From Sphingomonas sp. So64.6b (GTDB lineage Bacteria > Pseudomonadota > Alphaproteobacteria > Sphingomonadales > Sphingomonadaceae), in NCBI RefSeq assembly GCF_014171475.1, contig NZ_CP048817.1, forward strand, positions 2,170,001 through 2,234,000: a DNA stretch of 64,000 bases. The letters are read 5' to 3'. Shown in pieces: positions 27,165 to 35,147 of this stretch. The translations under genes were made by a program, and so were the position numbers. The stretch's first letter is position 1. Each line of letters starts with the position of its first letter. The notes under the pieces are model-generated. The model saw only the letters and a list, made by a program, of their open reading frames with translations, ran no database searches and was not told the origin of the DNA.

Positions 27165-29600
27165 TCAGAAACGCGCGCCGAGTTCGACACCCCAGAAGCG
27201 CGGACGATCCATCCGGACATAGGGCGTTCCGAGGGTCTCGGCGGTGATCAGGTTGAGCGTTCGCGGCGTACGGACGTCGAACAGATTGTCCGCAAACAGC
27301 GCCACCGAAAACCGATCGTCAGGGGAACGCCAACCAAGCCGTGCATTGACGATTTCACGGCTCGATCGCAATTTCGTGAGCTTGGAGAAATCGATGAGGT
27401 CACCGTAGACTGGGTCATTCTCGAGCTTCTGATCGCTGGCGCGAACGGCATCGTTGACGCGCACATGCGAGGTATAGCTGTAGCTGGCATCGGCGAAGAT
27501 CGACGAGCCGCCACCGATCCGGTGATCATAATGCGCGCCGACCACGAATCGCAGGCTTGGCTCGCCGGTCGGCTGGCCGGAAATATCGACATCCCGCTCG
27601 ATACGTTTCGACCAGGTCGAGTCGATGTAACTCGCAACGCCGCTGAGCTTCAGGCTCTTCGACACGACGAATTGCGTTTCCAGATCAATGCCATAGGCCT
27701 CGCTATCGCCCGATTGCGTGACATATTGCGGGACACCAGAACCAGCGACATTATCCAGGATGATCGACTGACGATTGGCATATTTGAAATAATAGCCCGA
27801 GACGTTGAACCGCAGGCGCCGGTCGAACAATTCGGTCTTCGCGCCCGCCTCGTAACTCCACACCGACTCCGGCGCGAAGAAGGAATTGATCTCCACGCTG
27901 TTGAACCCACCCGCCTTGTAGCCGCGCGTGGCCGAGGCGAAGAGCAGCACATCGTCGGTCGCCTTATAGTCGATCACGAAGCGCGGGCTGACGTCGGAGA
28001 ATTTCCTCTTGCTGGTGAAACGAATCCCTTCAAGCGGGCCGGCGTTAAAGATGATGTCACCCCCAATCGCGGCATCCAAGAAAGTATTGACGTCGATCAT
28101 CGCGGCATCGGGAAATGGCGGCTCCGCTTGGGGATTTACCGCCAGAATAATTGCATTGAATAATGCCCCTGGCGCCGTCACCGCGCTCAAACCCGGCGAA
28201 AAACGCGGGCCGTTCAACCACGAGAAATTCTTCTCGTCACGCGTGTAACGCAGGCCCACCGTGAGATTGAGCTTCGGCGTAACCGCCAGCGTTGCATCGC
28301 CGAATGCCGCATAGGATTTGTTGCGCGTGTAGTTGTTCATATCCTCACGCCAGGGCAGACCAAAAACCGGCAGGCCGAAACTGTCGAGGAGGGAGAAGAC
28401 CGGGAAACCGACCACGGCGCCTAGCGTGGTATCGATCGAGTCGGTGAAGGCCGTGACCCTGCTCGTCTGTCGCCCACGCTCCTGGAAGTAGCTGGCCCCG
28501 ACGACCAGGTTCAGCCGATCGCCCGAATGCGCCAGCCGAAATTCCTGATAGAAGCTGCTGTTCTTCTCGATATTCTCGGTGTCGAGGTAGTGCGAAATGA
28601 GGTTGGTGCCGTCCTCATCCTCGCGATTGCTGGTGGTGAATTTCTTGTAAGCGCTGATGCTGGTCAGCGTGACCGGGCCGAAGTCGTGATTGGCGGTCAA
28701 TGTCACGGCGTTGAGGATACGCGCCTCTCGCGATTGGATGACATCGTTGGTGAACGGGCCGTCGGGATCCTGGCTCAGCGCGAACGGGCCAATGCCGATC
28801 GCAGCGGGGCCGTCCTTGTCAGTATCGTCATGATCGTAGCTGAGCGTGATGTCGGTATCGCTGCTCGGTTCGAAGCGCAGCGCAGCGCGACCGGACCAGT
28901 TATTCTCGCGTTCGTAATGCGCGCCGGTGACGGCATCGGTCAGATATCCGCGGCGTTTGTTGTAGACCCCGTTCACGCGCAGGAAGAGCGTGTCGGTGAT
29001 CGGCACATTGACCATCGCATCGATGCGGTGCTTGCCATAGTTACCGATGCGCACCGTCGCCGCGGCTTCGAGCTTGTCGACCGGCTTTTTGGTGATGATC
29101 GAGATCGCGCCGGCCGAGGTGTTACGGCCGAACAAGGTTCCCTGTGGCCCCTTCAGCACCTCGACGCGTTCGATATCGTTGAAGAAGATCAGCGCCGCGC
29201 CGGAGCGCGCAGAATAGACGCCGTCGATGAAGATGCCGACCGCCGGATCGGTGCCGATGCCGAAATCGTCTGTGCTGACGCCGCGGATCGTAAAGGATGG
29301 CTGAGTCACTGAAGAGTCGTTGATCGACAGGCCCGGCGTGAAGGTATCGAGATCGCCAATAGTTTGCGCGCCGAGCGAGGCGATCGCCTCGGCGTTGAAG
29401 GCGGTGATGCTGATCGGCACGTCCTGAAGAGACTGTTCGCGTTTTTGCGCGGTGACGATGATATCGTCGAGACCCGAACTCTCGGCCGCCTGGCCGGAAG
29501 AATTGGCTGCTTGAGGCTGAGCCTCCTGCGCCACGGCCTGGCCACTTGCGACCAGGGCAACGCTACTCGCAGCCGCCAGCAAGATCTTTTGGTACAGCAT
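27165..29600 (-). CDS. TonB-dependent receptor, first gene of the glycoside operon
   Basis: An outer-membrane receptor of 811 residues. It has a signal peptide (ILLAAASSVALVASGQAVAQ), a TonB box region (DDIIVTAQKREQSLQDVPISITAF), a plug with GPQGTLFGRNTSAGAISIIT, and an aromatic C-terminus (FWGVELGARF). It belongs to the large group common in sphingomonads that imports varied organic ligands. The open frame begins with GTG at 29606, but the ATG at 29600 has AAGGGG at better spacing. As first gene it probably sets the operon's entry specificity. A palindromic operator candidate lies about 55 bases upstream. Confidence 0.92.
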   Translation of the reverse strand: MLYQKILLAAASSVALVASGQAVAQEAQPQAANSSGQAAESSGLDDIIVTAQKREQSLQDVPISITAFNAEAIASLGAQTIGDLDTFTPGLSINDSSVTQPSFTIRGVSTDDFGIGTDPAVGIFIDGVYSARSGAALIFFNDIERVEVLKGPQGTLFGRNTSAGAISIITKKPVDKLEAAATVRIGNYGKHRIDAMVNVPITDTLFLRVNGVYNKRRGYLTDAVTGAHYERENNWSGRAALRFEPSSDTDITLSYDHDDTDKDGPAAIGIGPFALSQDPDGPFTNDVIQSREARILNAVTLTANHDFGPVTLTSISAYKKFTTSNREDEDGTNLISHYLDTENIEKNSSFYQEFRLAHSGDRLNLVVGASYFQERGRQTSRVTAFTDSIDTTLGAVVGFPVFSLLDSFGLPVFGLPWREDMNNYTRNKSYAAFGDATLAVTPKLNLTVGLRYTRDEKNFSWLNGPRFSPGLSAVTAPGALFNAIILAVNPQAEPPFPDAAMIDVNTFLDAAIGGDIIFNAGPLEGIRFTSKRKFSDVSPRFVIDYKATDDVLLFASATRGYKAGGFNSVEINSFFAPESVWSYEAGAKTELFDRRLRFNVSGYYFKYANRQSIILDNVAGSGVPQYVTQSGDSEAYGIDLETQFVVSKSLKLSGVASYIDSTWSKRIERDVDISGQPTGEPSLRFVVGAHYDHRIGGGSSIFADASYSYTSHVRVNDAVRASDQKLENDPVYGDLIDFSKLTKLRSSREIVNARLGWRSPDDRFSVALFADNLFDVRTPRTLNLITAETLGTPYVRMDRPRFWGVELGARF

Positions 29601-29654
29601 ATCCACCCCTTCCCGTTTTCGGTTCAGGTAGAAAAATCTAGCTATCGCTATTAT

Positions 29655-29668
29655 ATAGTCAAGACTAT
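29655..29668. promoter_or_regulatory. Palindrome ATAGTC-AA-GACTAT, candidate TetR operator
   Basis: A perfect 6-bp inverted repeat with a two-base centre in the AT-rich 95-bp gap in front of the operon's first gene. On the coding strand it overlaps TTGACT, a -35-like hexamer. This is the expected place and form of an operator for the TetR regulator encoded within the operon. Confidence 0.45.
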
Positions 29669-29695
29669 TTTACAGGCGTCCTAACGGCTGGAATT

Positions 29696-30172
29696 TCAGA
29701 CGAAACAGCCGATTTCGGCGAGGTTGGATGCCACCGGATAGCCGGTCACCTTGACACCCGCCGCATCGAGCCAGGCATGTGCGTCGATCGGCTTCTCGTC
29801 ACCGCGCCCGGCGCCGAAATGCATGACCGTGGGAATACCGCGCCGCCGCAGCATCGTCTGCGCGGCCATCGCCTGTTGCAGACACACCGAGCGAAACGGC
29901 ATGAATGGCGCAGATGCACGCACCGCCCAGCCGATATCGCGGGCGAGTTTCATCTGACCGGGCGTCGCGCCCTCGCCATGAGCCGCGACGCGCGGATCGG
30001 TCGGCGGCACGAAGGCACCAAGCGTCTTCGCGATCTTGCTAAAAGGAAACAGCAACAGTCGCACGCGCGCGGACAACATGCTCGCCGACGCCTCGATCAC
30101 CAGCGCACGCCGATGATGGCCGACGCCGCCGAGCGTGCGGACCTTACGGGCGAGTGACCGCAACCGCGCCAT
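29696..30172 (-). CDS. Lasso-peptide B2-like (transglutaminase-fold) protein
   Basis: A 158-residue protein of the B2/transglutaminase-like family, which in lasso-peptide pathways cuts the leader from the precursor. The cysteine-protease motif is intact: Cys97 in FRSVCLQQAMAAQTMLRRRGIP, then His132 in IDAHAWLD with a nearby Asp. The recognition domain is not fused here; it is encoded separately as the PqqD-like gene whose 3' end overlaps this start by 29 bases. No asparagine-synthetase-type cyclase or precursor gene is seen nearby. It could therefore act in trans with genes elsewhere, or in a related peptide or polymer modification. Confidence 0.82.
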   Translation of the reverse strand: MARLRSLARKVRTLGGVGHHRRALVIEASASMLSARVRLLLFPFSKIAKTLGAFVPPTDPRVAAHGEGATPGQMKLARDIGWAVRASAPFMPFRSVCLQQAMAAQTMLRRRGIPTVMHFGAGRGDEKPIDAHAWLDAAGVKVTGYPVASNLAEIGCFV

Positions 30173-30407
30173 GTTTTTCCATCTGTTCGAGAAACGCTTC
30201 GACCTCGGTACGGCAGGTATCGGGTTCGATCACGAATTCGCGTTGCAGCGCCGCGCAGACCGCATCGATATCGTTCGGCGTCTCGATCAGCTCCCAGATG
30301 CGTGCGCCGACCTCGTTGACGCCGAGATAATTGCCCTTCTCCGCGCTCATCATCATGATCTCATCGCCCACGCGCGCGCTGAGCCAGTCACCCCGTCGCT
30401 CGATCAA
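30144..30407 (-). CDS. PqqD-family peptide-recognition (RRE / B1-like) protein
   Basis: An 87-residue PqqD-like protein. The fold is recognisable: RRGDWLSARVGDEIMMMSAEKGNYLGVNEVGARIWELIETP (winged-helix strands), then helices DIDAVCAALQREFVIEPDTCRTEVEAFLEQMEKHGAV. PqqD-like RRE proteins bind leader peptides and present them to modifying enzymes. Paired with the B2 protein next to it, this is the split B1/B2 layout. The start overlaps the sulfotransferase stop as ATGA. Confidence 0.85.
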   Translation of the reverse strand: MIERRGDWLSARVGDEIMMMSAEKGNYLGVNEVGARIWELIETPNDIDAVCAALQREFVIEPDTCRTEVEAFLEQMEKHGAVAVTRP

Positions 30408-31324
30408 CCCGCCATCCTTTCGGTCATATCCCGTGCCGGCGCATAACCGAGCCGCGCCATCATCGGGGCGTGGTCGCGCTCGATCCTCGCGACCTGTTCG
30501 GTACTTAGCTCATCACGCCACCCGCCCGAAACCCCGCGACGGAAGAAACTGCCGGGACCGGCACCGGCCTTGGGCCGTGGCGCCTCGCGGAAACCGCGTG
30601 CTTCCTCCTGCTTCTTCAATTCGCCGAATTCGGCGAAGCCGGCCGCGCGGGCGGTTTCCTCGTGCGTCGCGTCGATGCCGGCAAAGGCGAGCGCCGTGCG
30701 TAGCATGCCACCGGTATCGGCGTGCATATCTTCATAGCGCACCAGATGGACCGGAATGTCGGTTTGAGCCAGCCAAGCCTGGATGAAACCGCTCCATCCC
30801 GCCAGTTGCTGACGCAGCTGATTGGGCTGGCGGTCGCGATGACCGCAAAATGCCGAACCGGCATCGGCCATGAAGCCGATCGCATCGTCGATGCTGGTGC
30901 GATTGTGATTGGCGAGCGAGGGCGCGACGTCGCGCGGGTCGCGCACGATCAGGATCGCGCCGTCGGCACCTTTGATGCCCGCCAGCAACGCGCCGCCGTC
31001 GGGATTATAAGTGTAGGAATCGTGCGTCTTCACAAAGCGGGTGTGGCCGATCATCGTCTCGGCCTCTTCCGGATCATCTTCGAGGACTTCCTGTGCCAGC
31101 GCTTCGTACACCATGGGTCGGAGCCGGTCGCACTCCTCATGCGTGAGCAGCGACGACGGGAACATCATGACCGAATCGAACCAGGCGCGCGCACTGGCGA
31201 TGCCGCTACGCTCGGGAATGTCGTTGATGTCGACCGGCGTATCGCGGCGCAGATTGGCGACCAGCATCCGGAACCAGGTGTTGCCCGATTTCGGATAGGA
31301 GGCGAGCCAATAGGTCTTCCTCAA
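30404..31324 (-). CDS. PAPS-dependent sulfotransferase
   Basis: A 306-residue cytosolic sulfotransferase-fold protein. The 5'-phosphosulfate loop is YPKSGNTWF (residues 10-18) and the 3'-phosphate site is IVRDPRDVAPSLANH. A C-terminal loop (SFFRRGVSGGWRDEL) matches the PAPS-binding RKGxxGDWK region in degenerate form. It should transfer sulfate from PAPS to a hydroxyl or amine of an unknown acceptor. It is placed between the HPr-kinase-like and PqqD-like genes with ATGA overlaps on both sides, so it belongs to the same cassette and the acceptor may be a peptide or saccharide. Confidence 0.88.
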   Translation of the reverse strand: MRKTYWLASYPKSGNTWFRMLVANLRRDTPVDINDIPERSGIASARAWFDSVMMFPSSLLTHEECDRLRPMVYEALAQEVLEDDPEEAETMIGHTRFVKTHDSYTYNPDGGALLAGIKGADGAILIVRDPRDVAPSLANHNRTSIDDAIGFMADAGSAFCGHRDRQPNQLRQQLAGWSGFIQAWLAQTDIPVHLVRYEDMHADTGGMLRTALAFAGIDATHEETARAAGFAEFGELKKQEEARGFREAPRPKAGAGPGSFFRRGVSGGWRDELSTEQVARIERDHAPMMARLGYAPARDMTERMAG

Positions 31325-32250
31325 GCGGCGCGCTCCAGCAGGCCGAGTTCGCGCCAGTGCGCCTCGAGCCAGCCGATCACGGCGGGGAATTTGGCGAAGT
31401 TGAGCTCGCGGGTCAGCGTGAACACACCGGCGCGCTGGCTGATCGACGCTGCAGCCTGGAAATAGAGCGGCTGTTGTTTCATCCGCCGCACCATTGCCGG
31501 GCGATAGGCGTTGCCGCGCACCATCAGCGCGCCATCGACGATATTGGGGCGCAGGATTCCCGGCGCCGCCGGTGGCCGCGCCTCGCGCAACACATAGATT
31601 GCGGCGAGCGGCAGCGCGACAACCGAGGCGGCGCGCGGTTCGACATAAAATTTCTCGAGTACTTTACGTACCGGCGCCGCGCGGCGTTCAGCCATGTCGA
31701 GCTTGTCGATCGAATTCTGCCACAGTTTGAGCTGACGCCCGTCGGGCTGGACCCAGGGCAATCCGCTCGTGTCCATCGAAATGCCGCAAAAATCATCGGT
31801 GACAAGATCATAACCGGCATCGGACAAGGCCGCCGCCAAAGTCGATTTTCCAGCCCCTGACGGTCCACAGAACAATACCGCGCTGTCACGCACGCGAACC
31901 GCGCTGGCGTGGAGCACGATGCGTTCGCGCTGATGGAGCAGAATACCGAAGCCGGTACCGCTGACGAACACCGCCGCCTCTTCCGATGCGATACCGTCGG
32001 CGGTGGCGAAGACGATCTCGCGCCCTTCGGTCAGCAGCATCCGGATGATCCCGGGGACTTCGAGCAGGAATCGGCCCTGAGCGACCTGCCAGGTAGGGCC
32101 GAGCGATTCCGCATCCTCCAGCGCCGCCGGAACATCGCCTTCGCGAATGACCACATCAGGGGTGACGCCGGGTAGCTCCGGCGCCGCAATCAACCCGGGG
32201 AGTACCAGCGAACTCGCAACCGACAGTCCGGAAACGGTATAAAAGAACAC
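31321..32250 (-). CDS. HPr-kinase-like (HprK-related) kinase
   Basis: About 309 residues. The C-terminal part is an HprK-type kinase domain: LHASAVRVRDSAVLFCGPSGAGKSTLAAALSDAGYDLVTDDF has the conserved His, a Walker A loop and the acidic pair. HprK relatives in some lasso-peptide clusters phosphorylate the precursor, and related kinases occur with PqqD/B2 pairs. The open frame begins with GTG at 32271. A strong GGGGGAG lies inside that extension, five bases before the GTG at 32250, which I prefer. It is the first gene of the four-gene cassette; its stop overlaps the sulfotransferase start as ATGA. Confidence 0.8.
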   Translation of the reverse strand: MFFYTVSGLSVASSLVLPGLIAAPELPGVTPDVVIREGDVPAALEDAESLGPTWQVAQGRFLLEVPGIIRMLLTEGREIVFATADGIASEEAAVFVSGTGFGILLHQRERIVLHASAVRVRDSAVLFCGPSGAGKSTLAAALSDAGYDLVTDDFCGISMDTSGLPWVQPDGRQLKLWQNSIDKLDMAERRAAPVRKVLEKFYVEPRAASVVALPLAAIYVLREARPPAAPGILRPNIVDGALMVRGNAYRPAMVRRMKQQPLYFQAAASISQRAGVFTLTRELNFAKFPAVIGWLEAHWRELGLLERAA

Positions 32251-32364
32251 GCGGACTCCCCCCGATGACACGCTGGCCTCATGCCCCGATGAACCGTGAC
32301 TTATGTGGCCAATTTGACGCCGGGGCGCAATCGCCTCCGTACGGCGGCGCGTCCCACCGTCGGA

Positions 32365-34233
32365 TCAGGCGTCCGCCTGTTCCAGCGCTTCGCTCGCCTC
32401 GAGCCATTTCACTTCCGCCGCCTCAAGTTTCTCGGCAACATCGGCGCGGCGTTTCATCAATTCGCTCATCGGCAGCTTCGATAGCGCAGGCTCGGCGGTC
32501 GAGGGATCGAACATCGCCTTGTCGAGCGCGCTCTGCTCGGCCGTCAGCTTCACGGTAACCGCCTCAGCCTCCTGGGCGGCCTTGCGTAGCGCCTGAGTCT
32601 TTTCGCGGTCCTGCGCGGCGGCCTTCTTATCCTTCTTGGCCGTTTTGGCGCCGCCATCCTGCTTGGGCTGGTTCTTGCCCAGGATCAGGTCGGTATAATC
32701 GTCGAGGCTACCGGTAAATTCGGTCGCCGTGCCATTATCGACCAGCACCAGCCGGTCGGCGGTCAGCTCGATCATGTGGCGATCATGGCTGACCACCACC
32801 ACAGCACCTTCATAGGCGTTGAGCGCCTGGACCAGGGCCTCGCGAGCATCGACGTCGAGATGGTTGGTCGGCTCGTCGAGGATCAGCATGTGCGGCGCCT
32901 CACGCGTGATCAACGCAAGCGCGAGCCGGGCGCGTTCGCCACCCGACAGCTTGCCGACCTTGGTTGTCGCCTTCTGCCCCGAAAAGCCGAAGCGGCCGAG
33001 CTGAGCGCGCACCGCGGCGGGCGTCTTGCCGCCCATCATGCGAGTCATATGCTCCAGCGGCGTGTCGTCGCCGTCGAGTTCCTCGACCTGATATTGGGTA
33101 AAATAACCAACGCGCATCTTGCCCGATGAGGTCATGCCGCCCTCCATCGGCGCGAGCTGCGCTGCAAGCAGGCGGGCAAGCGTGGTCTTGCCGTTGCCGT
33201 TGCGGCCGAGCAGCGCGATCCGGTCGTCCGGGTCGAGCCGCAGGTTGAGGCGGCGCAGGATCGGCTTGTCCTCGGTATAACCGACCGCGGCCATGTCGAG
33301 CGTGACCAGCGGCGGTTTCAGTTCGTCCGGGCTGGGGAAATCGAACGTCAGCGTAGGATCCTCGGCGAGCGAGGCGATCGGCTGCATCTTGGCGAGCATT
33401 TTGGCGCGCGACTGGGCCTGTTTGGCGGTCGAGGCGCGCGCCGAATTGCGCGCGACATAGTCCTGCAGCTTGGCGCGCTGTGCGTCCTGACTGGCCTTGG
33501 CAGCGGCGAGCTGCGCCACGCGTTCGGCACGCTGGCGCTCGAAAGAATCATAACCGCCGGTGTACATCGTCACCTTGCCGCCCTCGAGATGGAGGATGGT
33601 GTCGACGACATTGTTGAGCAGGTCACGCTCATGGCTGATCACGACCATCATCGCCGGATAGCTTTTCAGGAAGCTCTCCAGCCACAGCGTCGCTTCGAGA
33701 TCGAGATGGTTCGACGGCTCGTCGAGCAGCAGCAGGTCGGGTTCGGAGAACAACAAAGAAGCGAGCGCAACGCGCATCTTCCAGCCGCCCGAATAACTGT
33801 CGAGCGGGCGATTCTGCATCTCTTCGTCGAAGCCGAGACCAACGAGGATCGTCGCGGCGCGCGCATCGGCGGTATAGGCGTCGATCGCCATCAGCCGTTC
33901 ATAGACTTCACCGAGCCGGTCGGCATCCTCGCATGTCTCGCTTTCGAGCAGTAGCGACGCGCGTTCGGTATCGGCGGCCAGCACCGCTTCGATCGGCGTC
34001 GTGACCCCGGAGGGCGCTTCCTGCGCGATATAACCGATGCGCGTCTTGCGCGGCATCTCGATCTCGCCGTCATCGGGCTCGAGCTGACCGATCATGACTT
34101 TCATCAGGGTGGATTTGCCCGCGCCGTTGCGGCCGATGAGCCCGACACGGCTCTTCGGCGGCAGCGCGGCAGTCGCGCGGTCGAGAATCGTCCGCCCGCC
34201 CAGGCGCACCGTGATACCGTTGATATTCAGCAT
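32365..34233 (-). CDS. ABC-F family ATPase (YheS/Uup-like)
   Basis: A 622-residue cytosolic protein with two ABC ATPase domains and no membrane part. Walker A loops are GRNGAGKST and GRNGNGKTT; signature motifs are SGGWKMR and SGGERARL, with LLDEPSNHLDLE and LILDEPTNHLDVD as Walker B/D-loop. A charged linker joins the domains and a C-terminal helical extension (residues about 530-622) is probably coiled coil. ABC-F proteins act on the ribosome in translation rescue or antibiotic protection. The ATG at 34233 starts with the canonical MLNINGITVRLGG; the upstream open frame is not used. Confidence 0.93.
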   Translation of the reverse strand: MLNINGITVRLGGRTILDRATAALPPKSRVGLIGRNGAGKSTLMKVMIGQLEPDDGEIEMPRKTRIGYIAQEAPSGVTTPIEAVLAADTERASLLLESETCEDADRLGEVYERLMAIDAYTADARAATILVGLGFDEEMQNRPLDSYSGGWKMRVALASLLFSEPDLLLLDEPSNHLDLEATLWLESFLKSYPAMMVVISHERDLLNNVVDTILHLEGGKVTMYTGGYDSFERQRAERVAQLAAAKASQDAQRAKLQDYVARNSARASTAKQAQSRAKMLAKMQPIASLAEDPTLTFDFPSPDELKPPLVTLDMAAVGYTEDKPILRRLNLRLDPDDRIALLGRNGNGKTTLARLLAAQLAPMEGGMTSSGKMRVGYFTQYQVEELDGDDTPLEHMTRMMGGKTPAAVRAQLGRFGFSGQKATTKVGKLSGGERARLALALITREAPHMLILDEPTNHLDVDAREALVQALNAYEGAVVVVSHDRHMIELTADRLVLVDNGTATEFTGSLDDYTDLILGKNQPKQDGGAKTAKKDKKAAAQDREKTQALRKAAQEAEAVTVKLTAEQSALDKAMFDPSTAEPALSKLPMSELMKRRADVAEKLEAAEVKWLEASEALEQADA

Positions 34234-34322
34234 GGGCGCGCCCCTAGCATGACAAACGTCTTGCCCCAAGTGGTGGCGGACAGGCTGCGAATGTTTCATG
34301 GAAGAAGATTGAGGAGAGTGAC

Positions 34323-34802
34323 ATGAGCGTCGCATTCCGTCGCGAGAGCGACGAGGAACATCTGGAACCCAAGTTCGAAATCCCGATCGCACCAGGACCG
34401 AACATCGTTACGTCGCGCGGTTTGAAACTGATCGACGCCAAGGTGACCGAACTGGAGGCCGCGGTCGACGCCGCGGTGGAACCGGAGTTGGCGGTGCTGA
34501 AGCGCGAGTTGCGCTATTGGCATACTCGTCAAACCACCGCCGAGGTCGCACCGCCGCCCGGCGATGGTGAAATCGGCATCGGATCGCGCGTGACGATCCG
34601 AATGGGCGGCAAGTCGCGCGTCGTCGAGATCGTTGGCGGCGACGAAGCTGATCCGGCCGAGGGACGCATCAGCTTCGCCGCACCGCTGGCCCAGGCGCTG
34701 GTCGGCGGAGAAATCGGCGAACGCGTCGATTTCAACGGCGTTGCCGAGGCGATCGAAATTCTCGATAGCGCCGCGATCGAGGAAGTGGGTGGAGACGCTT
34801 GA
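34323..34802 (+). CDS. GreA/GreB-family transcription elongation factor-like protein
   Basis: A 159-residue protein with the C-terminal FKBP-like domain of Gre factors (IGIGSRVTIRMGGKSRVVEIVGGDEADPAEGRISFAAPLAQALVGGEIGERVDF). A shorter N-terminal helical part (TSRGLKLIDAKVTELEAAVDAAVEPELAVLKRELRYWHTR) stands in place of the long coiled coil. It may bind the RNA polymerase secondary channel, as do Rnk-type relatives. GGAGAG precedes the ATG. The stop overlaps the next start by one base (TGATG). Confidence 0.85.
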   Translation: MSVAFRRESDEEHLEPKFEIPIAPGPNIVTSRGLKLIDAKVTELEAAVDAAVEPELAVLKRELRYWHTRQTTAEVAPPPGDGEIGIGSRVTIRMGGKSRVVEIVGGDEADPAEGRISFAAPLAQALVGGEIGERVDFNGVAEAIEILDSAAIEEVGGDA

Positions 34803-34981
34803 TGGCCGAAAAGTTCGAACGCCACCGCCAGCCCTGGAAACAGGACGAGATCCAGAAGCTGCACACGCTCGCCAAGAAGGGCATGGGCCTGAAGGCGATC
34901 GCCAAGGCGCTGACCCGGACCGAGGAATCGGTGAAGGAGCGTGCGAAGGAGGATTCGCTGAACATCGCGAAGTTGAGGTGA
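34802..34981 (+). CDS. Small helix-turn-helix-like protein
   Basis: A 59-residue basic protein. The segment WKQDEIQKLHTLAKKGMGLKAIAKALTRTEESVKERA has the spacing of a SANT/Myb-like or homeodomain-like helix-turn-helix, ending in a second basic helix. It is translationally coupled to the Gre-like gene (TGATG), which suggests a linked regulatory role. It may be a nucleic-acid-binding accessory; no close family is known to me. Confidence 0.7.
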   Translation: MAEKFERHRQPWKQDEIQKLHTLAKKGMGLKAIAKALTRTEESVKERAKEDSLNIAKLR

Positions 34982-34988
34982 CTTTCTT

Positions 34989-35136
34989 CCCCTCCCTGCA
35001 AGGGAGGGGCTAGGGGTGGGTCAGCGATGAAGCGGGCTCGATGCCCGCTTCATCGCTCCGGTTCATGCACAACGATTCTTTTTGAGCGCGCAGACGCGCG
35101 CACCCACCCCCAGCCCCCTCCCTTGCAGGGAGGGGT
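34989..35136. repeat. Compound inverted repeat with nested hairpin
   Basis: The left outer arm (34989-35021, beginning CCCCTCCCTGCAAGGGAGGG) is nearly the reverse complement of the right outer arm (35102-35136). Each outer arm itself contains the short palindrome CCCTCCCTGCAAGGGAGGG. Inside, AGCGATGAAGCGGGC (35023-35037) pairs perfectly with 35043-35057 across a five-base loop. The whole unit fills the gap between the small helix-turn-helix gene and the YhiN-like gene. It looks like a REP/MITE-type intergenic element; no transposase is present. Confidence 0.8.
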
Positions 35137-35147
35137 GGAGATAGAAG

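Noticed and set aside
26544..28163. A 539-codon plus-strand frame across the GH1 and TonB receptor genes
   Set aside because: Spans the boundary of two well-supported minus-strand genes and has no recognisable domain.
29696..32250. Complete lasso-peptide gene cluster
   Set aside because: No asparagine-synthetase-like cyclase, ABC exporter or precursor peptide could be found next to the B1/B2 pair, so only an orphan cassette is claimed.
34989..35136. CRISPR array or insertion sequence
   Set aside because: The repeats are inverted and palindromic without regular spacers, and no transposase frame is present.
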